Shown here one piece after another: positions 1 through 5,011 of a stretch of DNA of 6,424 nucleotides; the stretch's first letter is position 1, and the number at the start of each line of letters is the position of its first letter. The stretch comes from CAYOVG01 sp964407285. Its GTDB lineage: Bacteria; Desulfobacterota; Syntrophobacteria; Syntrophobacterales; Syntrophobacteraceae. The notes under the pieces are model-generated. The model was not told the DNA's origin. It saw only the letters and a program-made list of their open reading frames with translations, and did not search any database. The DNA is taken from NCBI GenBank assembly GCA_964407285.1, contig CAYOVG010000380.1:1-6424 (forward strand). The letters run 5' to 3'. The position numbers and the translations under genes were made by a program.

Positions 1-4
1 TCTC

Positions 5-474
5 CTACATCACCCCAATACCTCTATCTACCACCTGCTCAGCGGGAATTGCTGCGATCTTCTCACACGCCCCCTCGATTATTGCATTCACGCAACTCTC
101 TTCACATTCCCCTGCCCGCAGCAGTTCCGTCCGATTCCGATAATTTGCTTCCCCTGCGCGTGTGCGTACCCGATCTCCCATGCCGTACCGTCATCGACTT
201 GGGCACCGTCCAGCCAAGCAACCACAATACCGCACTGGTCGACGCCATCACGGCAACGTCGGAAGATCTCTTTCGGGGCCTCGCAACCGAGGTATTCGAT
301 TTCGCCGGGTTGAAACAACTCCCACGGCCATATGATGGTAAGTTCCTTCCTGAGTCGCCAGCCAAACGTCTCTATTTTGGTCTTAATGTCCTTCAGATAC
401 GCCCGTTCGGCTTCGGTAAACAGTGGGTCGGCAAGGTAAATTTTATCAGATACATGTAGTGCATTTCGTGTCAT
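5..474 (-). pseudogene. Nucleoside 2-deoxyribosyltransferase-family protein, interrupted by a one-base frameshift
   Basis: Members of this family (PF05014) cleave the N-glycosidic bond of deoxynucleosides and transfer deoxyribose between bases in nucleotide salvage in the cytoplasm. Visible motifs: KIYLADPLF at residues 11-19 (first strand and nucleotide-binding turn), CGIVVAWLDG at 81-90, and DDGTAWEIGYA at 94-104, with the Asp and Glu (E100) expected in the active site. The ATG at 474 has a GAGGAG Shine-Dalgarno sequence 5-6 nt upstream, which overlaps the stop of the preceding 78-aa ORF. The uninterrupted frame stops at 88 after a non-family tail (from G115). Moving the frame by one base after codon I114 (about 131-133) gives RTELLRAGECEESCVNAIIE and then a helix ending at a TAG at 5-7. 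This is the normal family C-terminus, and the total is 156 aa, a typical length. I infer a one-base deletion: a sequencing error or a true mutation. The family call is firm; substrate specificity is not. Confidence 0.85.
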
Positions 475-478
475 AAAA

Positions 479-494
479 TCTCCTCACGAGGAGA
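479..494 (-). promoter_or_regulatory. Ribosome binding site of the deoxyribosyltransferase gene inside a 7-bp inverted repeat
   Basis: TCTCCTC and GAGGAGA form a perfect 7-bp inverted repeat around a 2-nt centre (AC). On the minus strand the lower-coordinate arm supplies the GAGGAG Shine-Dalgarno sequence for the ATG at 474, and the stop codon of the upstream 78-aa ORF lies inside the repeat. Pairing in mRNA would need a slightly opened loop (six pairs), but it could mask the ribosome binding site, so that ribosomes finishing the upstream ORF would expose it. That coupling is inference. Confidence 0.4.
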
Positions 495-720
495 GACAAA
501 TATGGGAAATACGGATAGAAACAGTAAGTACCGCGATTATGGATGCTATGAACCGGTAGAGAAATTGATAGCCGGACTCAAAGGCAAGAAGGTGCTCCTG
601 AGTTGAGGACATCCGGCGATCATCGGTGATGGTCGCAGCAACACTCTTATCGTCTATACTAACGGGACTGCGCGGTGCCACAATTGTGGCTACTGAGATG
701 ATCGAGTTCCAAAAAGTCAT
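484..720 (-). CDS. Small hypothetical membrane protein (78 aa)
   Basis: The ORF starts with ATG at 720, 4 nt after the TAA of the NERD gene, and ends with TGA at 484-486, 9 nt before the next ATG. A GGAG lies 10 nt upstream of its ATG, inside the last codons of the NERD gene. The predicted protein begins MTFWNSIISVATIVA, has a polar middle (about residues 17-50), and ends with an apolar stretch FLYRFIASIIAVLTVSI at about 53-69 that is long enough to cross the membrane. I recognise no family. The case for a real gene rests on the gap-filling position between two recognised genes, the spacing on both sides and the presence of Shine-Dalgarno sequences. The alternative is that this is simply a short intergenic spacer with a chance ORF; its low-complexity, unremarkable sequence does not exclude that. 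Confidence 0.5.
   Translation of the reverse strand: MTFWNSIISVATIVAPRSPVSIDDKSVAATITDDRRMSSTQEHLLAFESGYQFLYRFIASIIAVLTVSIRISHICLSS
677..690. repeat. Perfect 14-bp palindrome
   Basis: GCCACAATTGTGGC reads identically on both strands. It lies in codons 11-15 of the 78-aa ORF, about 35 nt downstream of the NERD stop. The form resembles a dimeric regulator's operator, but its position inside a tight gene unit gives no direct support for that role. Confidence 0.35.
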
Positions 721-724
721 TCTA

Positions 725-1489
725 TTACTGCTCCTGCAGTGTTCTGATGTAGGTGGAAACCTGGTAGGCAATACTCGCAACATCCTGTGATTCCAGAACA
801 GCTTTCTCATGTTCCAGAAATCCGGGTAGGCCTTTCGGCTCGAGAACCCATACTTCCCTTCCCGTAGATTTACCCTCAATGTACCACCCGGGATAGAGCA
901 CCACGGGGCGAACTTTGACATCTTTCCCGGCTGATTCCTTGATGAAGTTCCGGAGCCATCCCGCCTGAGCCTTTGCCTGGACGATCGGGTCCCGGTCCGG
1001 TTTGAAGCCGTCAACGAGAATGGTCTCTCCGTCATACCGGATCTTCGCCTGTCCCTTCACCGGCTTGCTGATGGTCTTTGTCTCCACGGTGAAGACCCCG
1101 GACGGCCCCACAAGCACGTGGTCGATGTTGAAGCCATTCCCGACCACATCATGGAATACCTGGTATCCCGTTTCCCGAAGCCGCTCCAGGAATTGGCCAA
1201 CGGCCTTCTCGCCGTCACGGGCTTGCTTCAGGGAGCGGAGTTGTCTCCGGATAGGGATTATCTTCCAGATACCATAAGCCAGCGTCCCAGCAGCGAGCAC
1301 GGTAAAAAATATTGGCTGAGGAGGAGCCTTGAAAAAGAATCTGATCCACTCCTCGGCGGCCAGTAGCATGAAGATGGAAATAAGAACGATGTACTCCCTA
1401 CCCTTATCAACCTGATCGTTGATCTCATCCTGGAGCGACTGACCCGGCAACCGGAGAGGAGGAGCTTTGAGCGGTGAGCGCTTTTCCAC
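725..1489 (-). CDS. Membrane-anchored NERD (nuclease-related) domain protein
   Basis: The 254-aa protein has a polar N-terminus (1-32), two likely transmembrane helices at about 33-48 and 58-80, and then a cytosolic NERD domain (PF08378) at about 92-215. NERD is a PD-(D/E)XK nuclease-like fold. The core signature is present: GEKAVGQFLERL at 93-104, IDHVLVGPSGVFTVETK at 122-138 with D123, E136 and K138 as the candidate metal-binding and catalytic set, and the helix QAKAQAGWLR at 171-180, matching the Q-rich helix of this fold. All key residues are present, so nuclease activity is plausible, although few family members have been tested. The start is GTG at 1489; an in-frame TGA three codons upstream rules out a longer version, and the Shine-Dalgarno is weak (AGGAA about 15 nt upstream). 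It is followed after 4 nt by the 78-aa ORF and then by the deoxyribosyltransferase gene, so the three probably share a transcript. It follows the pentapeptide gene by 67 nt. Confidence 0.88.
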   Translation of the reverse strand: MEKRSPLKAPPLRLPGQSLQDEINDQVDKGREYIVLISIFMLLAAEEWIRFFFKAPPQPIFFTVLAAGTLAYGIWKIIPIRRQLRSLKQARDGEKAVGQFLERLRETGYQVFHDVVGNGFNIDHVLVGPSGVFTVETKTISKPVKGQAKIRYDGETILVDGFKPDRDPIVQAKAQAGWLRNFIKESAGKDVKVRPVVLYPGWYIEGKSTGREVWVLEPKGLPGFLEHEKAVLESQDVASIAYQVSTYIRTLQEQ

Positions 1490-1526
1490 TGTCGTTCAGT
1501 TCTTTCCTTTCTTGATTCTGCCTACC

Positions 1527-1557
1527 ATGAATCAGTCCATACCGGAACGGGATTCAT
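1527..1557. repeat. 7-bp inverted repeat between the pentapeptide and NERD genes
   Basis: ATGAATC (1527-1533) and GATTCAT (1551-1557) are perfect inverted copies separated by 17 nt; the spacer itself contains CCG..CGG. The repeat touches the TAA of the upstream gene. No T-run follows on the minus strand, so it is not a standard intrinsic terminator; it could be a weak hairpin or chance. Confidence 0.3.
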
Positions 1558-2906
1558 TACTCAAATGGCCGGCCGAAATAGCTGAGCACCCATAAGGCCA
1601 GCAGATAGACGCTGATAAGCGACTGGAGGCCCGAAACGGTTCTCACCCAGCCGGTTGCGCGAAGAGCGTACTCCCGGCGCTGCAACCGGTTCAGCCAATT
1701 ACCGACATTGAGGTCCTTCCAACCGATACTAAAGGCAGATACGATGCTGAAGTAGAGGGCGATTCGGAACACTCGCCACGAACACCTGATGCCCCGGATA
1801 ATTCTCCGGATCACACCAGCATTTTCCGGTAAGCCGCGAAAAGGCATTGCCGTTGTCAGCCTGCGGAATTTAGAACGTGAATTCTTGATCAACGAATCTG
1901 ATAATCTTATATTCCAAACCCCATACCGAGATTGCCTGGTCGTAATTCCGAATTTCATACCTCCCACCGCTCTACTGATTACGCTATCAGGCATTCTAAC
2001 AACCCAGATCCCGGTACGGCGCGAACTCACCGGGCAACGCCCAAGAATTTTGTTAATCTGCATGACGATTCGAGTCGGAGTTCGACTCATCCTTAGTGCC
2101 ACCATATAAGGCAGAGAAAAGAACAATATAAAATACACGATCATTCTTAGCAATCGTCCCGGCGTCATTCCGTAATCACACGTCACCTCAAACATGACAT
2201 AGTTGAAAGATCCTTCGATCCTATCCCACATTCCTTTCTTCTTCTCCAATAACCTCTCCGTTTCACAGCTTTTTATGGCGCATGTGATCTTTCGTTCTTG
2301 CTCGCGAAATCCGGCATTTTTGAAGACCCCGCGGAGTTCCACCAAGGATCGCGGTGAATCGCGAAATCTTAATGATTCTAAACCCAACGCTGAAGCAATA
2401 TGAGTTGTTACGGGTAAAGGCTTCACTTCAAAAATTGATCTATAAAGGTTGGCCCCGCTCAGGTCGGCACCGCCAAAGTTAGCCCTACTCAGGTCGGCCT
2501 CGGTCAGGTCGGCGCCGCTCAGTTTGGCCCCACTCAGGACGGCTTCAGTCAGGTTGGCCCCGTACAGGACGGCATCGCTCAGGTTGGCCCCGCTCAGGTT
2601 GGCCCCGCGCAGGTTGGCCCCGCGCAGGTCAGCCATGCACAGGTCGGCCCCGCTCAGGTCGGCCCAGCGCAGGTTGGCCCCGCGCAGGTCAGCCATGCAC
2701 AGGTTGGCCCCGCTCAGGTCGGCCCCACTTGTCTCAACCCATATATTGTGCAGTTCGAGAGTATACATGAGGTCATCTTCTGTAATTGGCCTTCCATCAG
2801 TATACTTGCCCTCCCATTTTGCATTGGATTCTCCCTCCTGAGCCCAGATAAGAGAGACAAGAACAATCGCCATGAAAAAGCACAGAAGAAAAGAACCCTT
2901 TTTCAT
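1557..2906 (-). CDS. Exported pentapeptide-repeat protein with ion-channel-like membrane domain
   Basis: The 449-aa protein starts with a signal peptide (residues 1-22, KK then a long apolar stretch, likely cleaved after WA). A short linker is followed by about 20 pentapeptide repeats (about 58-155, consensus A[DN]LSG), which would form a right-handed quadrilateral beta-helix. A charged region with CDYGMTPGRLLRM (243-255) leads into membrane segments at about 256-271, 381-396 and 426-444. The end, LISVYLLALWVLSYFGRPFE (430-449), is the hallmark C-terminus of pentapeptide-repeat proteins annotated as ion-channel-like; I see no canonical TVGYG filter, so conduction is unproven. The region 296-352 contains a two-copy internal repeat (RTGIWVVRMPDSVI and RYGVWNIRLSDSLI, 30 residues apart). 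ATG 2906 is preceded directly by an in-frame TAG, so it is the first possible start, and GGAGG lies about 11 nt upstream. It has its own leader region and is probably transcribed into the NERD unit or read separately. Confidence 0.85.
   Translation of the reverse strand: MKKGSFLLCFFMAIVLVSLIWAQEGESNAKWEGKYTDGRPITEDDLMYTLELHNIWVETSGADLSGANLCMADLRGANLRWADLSGADLCMADLRGANLRGANLSGANLSDAVLYGANLTEAVLSGAKLSGADLTEADLSRANFGGADLSGANLYRSIFEVKPLPVTTHIASALGLESLRFRDSPRSLVELRGVFKNAGFREQERKITCAIKSCETERLLEKKKGMWDRIEGSFNYVMFEVTCDYGMTPGRLLRMIVYFILFFSLPYMVALRMSRTPTRIVMQINKILGRCPVSSRRTGIWVVRMPDSVISRAVGGMKFGITTRQSRYGVWNIRLSDSLIKNSRSKFRRLTTAMPFRGLPENAGVIRRIIRGIRCSWRVFRIALYFSIVSAFSIGWKDLNVGNWLNRLQRREYALRATGWVRTVSGLQSLISVYLLALWVLSYFGRPFE
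2442..2735 (-). repeat. 15-bp repeat array encoding the pentapeptide repeats, with a 60-bp tandem duplication
   Basis: The array is built of 15-bp units that read GGTTGGCCCCGCTCA or GGTCGGCC on the plus strand, each coding for one pentapeptide. Within it 2581-2640 and 2641-2700 match at 57 of 60 positions (differences at offsets 5, 20 and 26), and the match continues for about 25 nt into a third partial copy from 2701. The unit codes for four pentapeptides including LCMADLRGANL, which appears twice in the protein. The high identity indicates a recent duplication by slippage or unequal exchange, which changes the coil count of the beta-helix by one turn. Confidence 0.9.
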
Positions 2907-2967
2907 CTACCGCTTTCCCTCCATCGCAGTAAGGAATTCCGTCCCGACAGTTACTACTTTAGCAGCA

Positions 2968-3168
2968 CTACTCCTCATCCTTCGCGACTTTCCCCTGCTT
3001 CTTCCCCGTCCGCCCCCGGTACGGCTCGCTATGGGCTGCGTGCTCTCTCCAGTTCTTGAGGTACTTGGCGGTCAGGTCCTTGTCTCTGATGATCAATAGA
3101 TTCTCTGCGTTCCTCTCCTCGGCACGGGACGTAAAATTGAAGCTACCCGTTATGACGGTGGCCTCATC
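2968..3168 (-). pseudogene. C-terminal remnant of a phospholipase D-family nuclease
   Basis: Reading minus from 3168 gives DEATVITGSFNFTSRAEE, then RNAENLLIIRDKDLTAKYL and NWREHAAHSEPYRG, ending at a TAG at 2968-2970 (66 residues). This is the end of a bacterial PLD-type endonuclease: the GSFNFT element follows the second HxKxxxxD motif, and NAENLL..D..L...Y...W..H is the standard C-terminal helix. The His and Lys of the HKD motif, and all of the first half of the enzyme, are missing. Upstream of 3168 the frame stays open only to a TGA at 3262-3264, with unrelated sequence and no ATG, GTG or TTG start. The gene has been cut exactly in the second catalytic motif, by deletion or recombination, and cannot make a functional enzyme. 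The homology is clear from the residues; the mechanism is inference. Confidence 0.85.
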
Positions 3169-3300
3169 GCAGTTGCTTCGAGCGTTTCGACCTATTGTCC
3201 ATTCTGAGTCTCCATTCCATGTGTTTTTCCTTTCTTCCAGTAATATCTTTACTGAACGACGTCATAACTTTGCGTATCGTAATTGCATCTGCATGAGGGT

Positions 3301-3343
3301 GCGGTTCTTTGGAACGACCCACTAAATGGGCTGTGGTTCTTTG
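3301..3343. repeat. 11-bp direct repeat flanking a small hairpin
   Basis: GCGGTTCTTTG (3301-3311) and GTGGTTCTTTG (3333-3343) match at 10 of 11 positions, 32 nt apart. Between them CCCA (3318-3321) and TGGG (3327-3330) can pair around CTAAA. The arrangement could be a relic of a mobile-element end, but it is short enough to be chance. Confidence 0.35.
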
Positions 3344-3441
3344 CCGCCTCCAGACTTCCGCTTTCGGGCACTCTGTCTGGGTCGTCGTCGCAAAAGAGCC
3401 ACACCCAATTCCGTTGCATCCCCCCTCCCCCGCTCTCACGG

Positions 3442-3468
3442 AGTTCATCTCTTTCGTCCAGATGAACT
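3442..3468. repeat. Perfect 9-bp inverted repeat with 9-nt spacer
   Basis: AGTTCATCT (3442-3450) and AGATGAACT (3460-3468) are exact inverted copies around CTTTCGTCC. Neither strand shows a T-run after it, so it is not an intrinsic terminator. It lies about 90 nt past the tyrosine-recombinase remnant, and paired arms of about 9-13 bp around a short spacer are the usual layout of recombinase core sites; that reading is speculative. Confidence 0.55.
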
Positions 3469-3499
3469 ACGGGTAGATCCTGGCCATCGCACCACATGA

Positions 3500-3616
3500 T
3501 GGGCTCTGTGTTACCCTTCGTGCCCCGGGGCGTTTCGTCTTCGTAAGCCTCAAAAAACGGTCGAGAGTGATTTTGATGTTTATATGGCCCATATGCTCCA
3601 TCACACGGATCACTTT
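3500..3616 (-). pseudogene. C-terminal remnant of a tyrosine recombinase (integrase)
   Basis: Reading minus from 3616 gives KVIRVMEHMGH then INIKITLDRF, ending near 3554. This matches the box II end of phage-type integrases, where consensus is ...LGHxSIxxTLDRYxHL: the box II Gly-His and the Thr-Leu-Asp-Arg before the nucleophile are present. The position of the catalytic tyrosine is Phe here (TLDRF). A one-base shift around 3557 gives FFEAYEDETPRGTKG, which looks like the tail that normally follows the tyrosine (hLF-EAYEDE), so a frameshift may have destroyed the tyrosine region. No upstream catalytic Arg/Lys domain is present; the fragment begins at the stop of the 142-aa gene. Judged from short motif similarity only, so moderately sure. 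The lower boundary is approximate. Confidence 0.55.
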
Positions 3617-4038
3617 ACACCGAAATCGTTCTTTGGAAATCGCCCCTCGATAGTTCCGACCGGCATCTTACCATTCATGATCACGTAAGCCCCTGGCTGA
3701 ACCTTTTGGATGGAAATCTTTTGATTCTCGTCACAATCGTCACTCCAACCCTCCATCTTTAGATCTGGGGAGATTGTCCCGATGACCACTTGATTTATGT
3801 TTCGGACAGCAAAACCGCCACGATCGACGGTAATTTCACCAATGATTGCACCATGACTGTGCTTCTTACTTTCAAAATCTGCACAGCGAATTATGGCGGT
3901 TTCATAGCCTTTATGCGGTACAATATCGATGCTGATTTTTCCAAACATAATTTCGGCAATCTCACAAGCGTATATTGGTGAAAGTGAAAGAAATACCATG
4001 GCGATAGATACTAAAGCCATTATTCTTATCAGCTTCAT
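3610..4038 (-). CDS. Exported hypothetical protein with repeated VGTI-type beta units
   Basis: The 142-aa protein has a signal peptide (1-24, MKLIRIMALV then an apolar core, cleaved near IYA-C). C25 sits where a lipobox Cys would be, but Y at -2 is atypical, so soluble periplasmic export or an unusual lipoprotein are both possible. The mature part is beta-rich with a recurring strand-turn unit: MFGKISID (31-38), IIGEITVD (65-72), VIGTISPD (85-92) and PVGTIEG (126-132); two of them are preceded by a turn of the type RNINQ or MNGKM. This pattern recalls small four-fold beta-repeat domains, but I cannot assign a family. Three Cys (25, 52, 102) may form disulfides. ATG 4038 overlaps the TGA of the Cys-rich ORF (ATGA), indicating translational coupling; GGGAG lies about 9 nt upstream. 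Confidence 0.75.
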   Translation of the reverse strand: MKLIRIMALVSIAMVFLSLSPIYACEIAEIMFGKISIDIVPHKGYETAIIRCADFESKKHSHGAIIGEITVDRGGFAVRNINQVVIGTISPDLKMEGWSDDCDENQKISIQKVQPGAYVIMNGKMPVGTIEGRFPKNDFGVK

Positions 4039-4205
4039 GATTCCACTCTCCCTTCCAAAGTATTTCTATTGAATGAAGGACTCAATGCGCCGTCACAATG
4101 CCCGTTGCGGCAGCCGCATACACCCCTGTGGTGTGAGCAGCATCCCCGCTTGGCGAGCAGGTCAAGGAGCAGCAGGCTTATCCCTGTCACGGGTTGCTTG
4201 CTCAT
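4035..4205 (-). CDS. Small Cys-rich putative exported protein (CCSHHxGVCGC motif)
   Basis: From ATG 4205 the ORF encodes 56 aa: a short apolar stretch TGISLLLLDLLA, then KRGCCSHHRGVCGC, RNGHCDGALSPS and a short tail. The Cys/His pattern CCSxHxGVCGC...CDGxLSP is one I recognise from small exported bacterial proteins, usually at the end of a short precursor, where the motif typically ends with CCDGTxSPSC; here one Cys of the pair and the final Cys are missing. Function is unknown; the paired Cys and His suggest disulfides or metal binding. It overlaps the last 44 nt of the LprI-like gene in another frame, and its TGA overlaps the ATG of the 142-aa gene. The start is uncertain: ATG 4205 has only a weak ribosome site, and an upstream TTG at 4256 or an internal GTG are alternatives. 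The apolar stretch is shorter than a usual signal peptide. Confidence 0.6.
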   Translation of the reverse strand: MSKQPVTGISLLLLDLLAKRGCCSHHRGVCGCRNGHCDGALSPSFNRNTLEGRVES

Positions 4206-4947
4206 GCCGAACGGGCTGGGGTTGAAGCGTCTCCGACGTTTTACCGTAACCCTCAAGATACCGCACCCGCTCCTCGGTTCTTTGCACCAGGCAATCGGCT
4301 ATGCAGATCCTCTCGTGTGTCCCTCCGGCGAATTCAACGCCGGCCTTCGCACACTCGGATTCCTTCTTCTTGATCCAGGCAAGCTGTTCCTTCTTGAGCG
4401 CCGACTTTCCCTTCTCGTCGAGCCTCGCCATCAGTTCCTTGTAGAGTCGGTTGAGTTCCTTGTCCGCTCTGGCGTATTTCCTTCCGAGGCAATCGAGAAT
4501 ATCGGAATTGACGGAAAGATCGAGATCGCTGCAAATCGAATCCTCGGATGCCGGAACCGCCTTCTCAGATTGCGCCGATTTGCCCGCAGCGACGGGAGAA
4601 GGGGCTTCGAACTGTATTGTGACAAAGGCGTCCACGGCGCCCATCTCTTCGCCTTCACCGTTTAACTGCCTACCCTTGCCTACCGTCACCTTGACCTTCT
4701 TGCCCCTGTAGGCGGCCGGCATCTCGGAATCGCTGTTCCACTCGTCGCAAGGGGCCGCGGCACACAGTCCCGTATGCTCGTTTCCCTTGGCATCCACGAT
4801 GGTCAGATAGCAGTTGTCGCCGCACTCGTAGTTGGAGATGACGCCTTCGATGGTCTTGCTCCGGCCGGCTTCCGATGACGAGTACGACAACGACACTACG
4901 ACAAGTACCAGGAATGCAAGAGATGGTAACGTTCGAAGTTTGCGCAT
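4162..4947 (-). CDS. Exported two-domain protein with C-terminal LprI/DUF1311-like domain
   Basis: The 261-aa protein has a signal peptide (1-27, cleaved near SEA). Domain one (about 30-113) is small and beta-rich: KTIEGVISNYECGDNCYLTI, then GLCAAAPCDEW, then KKVKVTVGKG; it has four Cys (42, 46, 62, 67) and looks OB-like, but I know no name for it. A Ser/Ala/Pro linker follows (114-137). Domain two (about 139-234) matches the lysozyme-inhibitor LprI N-terminal/DUF1311 helical family: C139, C153, the pattern ADKELNRLYKELM, QLAWIKKKESEC with C199, and C215 and C219 after HERI; the AWxxxRxxxC-type block is the diagnostic one. In tested family members such proteins inhibit lysozyme in the periplasm; here the role is inferred. 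The last 27 residues are a non-conserved tail that overlaps the Cys-rich ORF. ATG 4947 has a purine-rich GGAGGGAGGGG upstream. Confidence 0.85.
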   Translation of the reverse strand: MRKLRTLPSLAFLVLVVVSLSYSSSEAGRSKTIEGVISNYECGDNCYLTIVDAKGNEHTGLCAAAPCDEWNSDSEMPAAYRGKKVKVTVGKGRQLNGEGEEMGAVDAFVTIQFEAPSPVAAGKSAQSEKAVPASEDSICSDLDLSVNSDILDCLGRKYARADKELNRLYKELMARLDEKGKSALKKEQLAWIKKKESECAKAGVEFAGGTHERICIADCLVQRTEERVRYLEGYGKTSETLQPQPVRHEQATRDRDKPAAP

Positions 4948-5011
4948 AGGACCCCTCCCTCCTTGAGACTTCTTGTTCTCTTTTTAGTTGAAAGTTAAAG
5001 AACCACAACCC
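4948..5011. other. Short spacer upstream of the LprI-like gene
   Basis: 64 nt containing the strong Shine-Dalgarno region of the LprI-like gene. I see no clear terminator and no convincing promoter boxes. A 20-aa ORF (MKIAIFVAGG...) starting inside the previous gene runs into it and is probably chance. Confidence 0.4.

Larger units (their letters stand above)
3169..3499. other. Non-coding stretch between two gene remnants
   Basis: About 330 nt without a recognisable gene. Open frames on the minus strand here have no family-like sequence and the plus-strand frames look like chance ORFs. It contains a direct repeat at 3301-3343 and a perfect inverted repeat at 3442-3468, described separately. 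No tRNA-like T-loop (GGTTCRANNCC) or intrinsic terminator was seen. Confidence 0.5.

Noticed and set aside
502..606. Plus-strand 34-aa ORF starting at ATG 502 after GAGGAG
   Set aside because: The ribosome-site-like sequence is the palindromic partner of the minus-strand one, and the ORF runs antisense to the 78-aa ORF.
484..1035. Minus-strand ORF extending the 78-aa ORF upstream (183 aa)
   Set aside because: The upper part overlaps the well-supported NERD gene in another frame and has no family-like content; only the part after ATG 720 was kept.
2449..2841. Plus-strand ORF rich in Ala, Pro, Arg and Ser (APLRSAP-type repeats)
   Set aside because: It is the antisense reading of the pentapeptide 15-bp repeat array; the repeated pattern follows from the real gene on the minus strand.
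3249..3497. Minus-strand 82-aa ORF with WVWLFCDDDPDRV
   Set aside because: No family-like pattern; Gly-rich, low-complexity start; likely a chance frame inside the decayed region.
4069..4665. Plus-strand 198-aa ORF opposite the LprI-like gene
   Set aside because: Antisense shadow of a gene with clear domain evidence; no recognisable protein.
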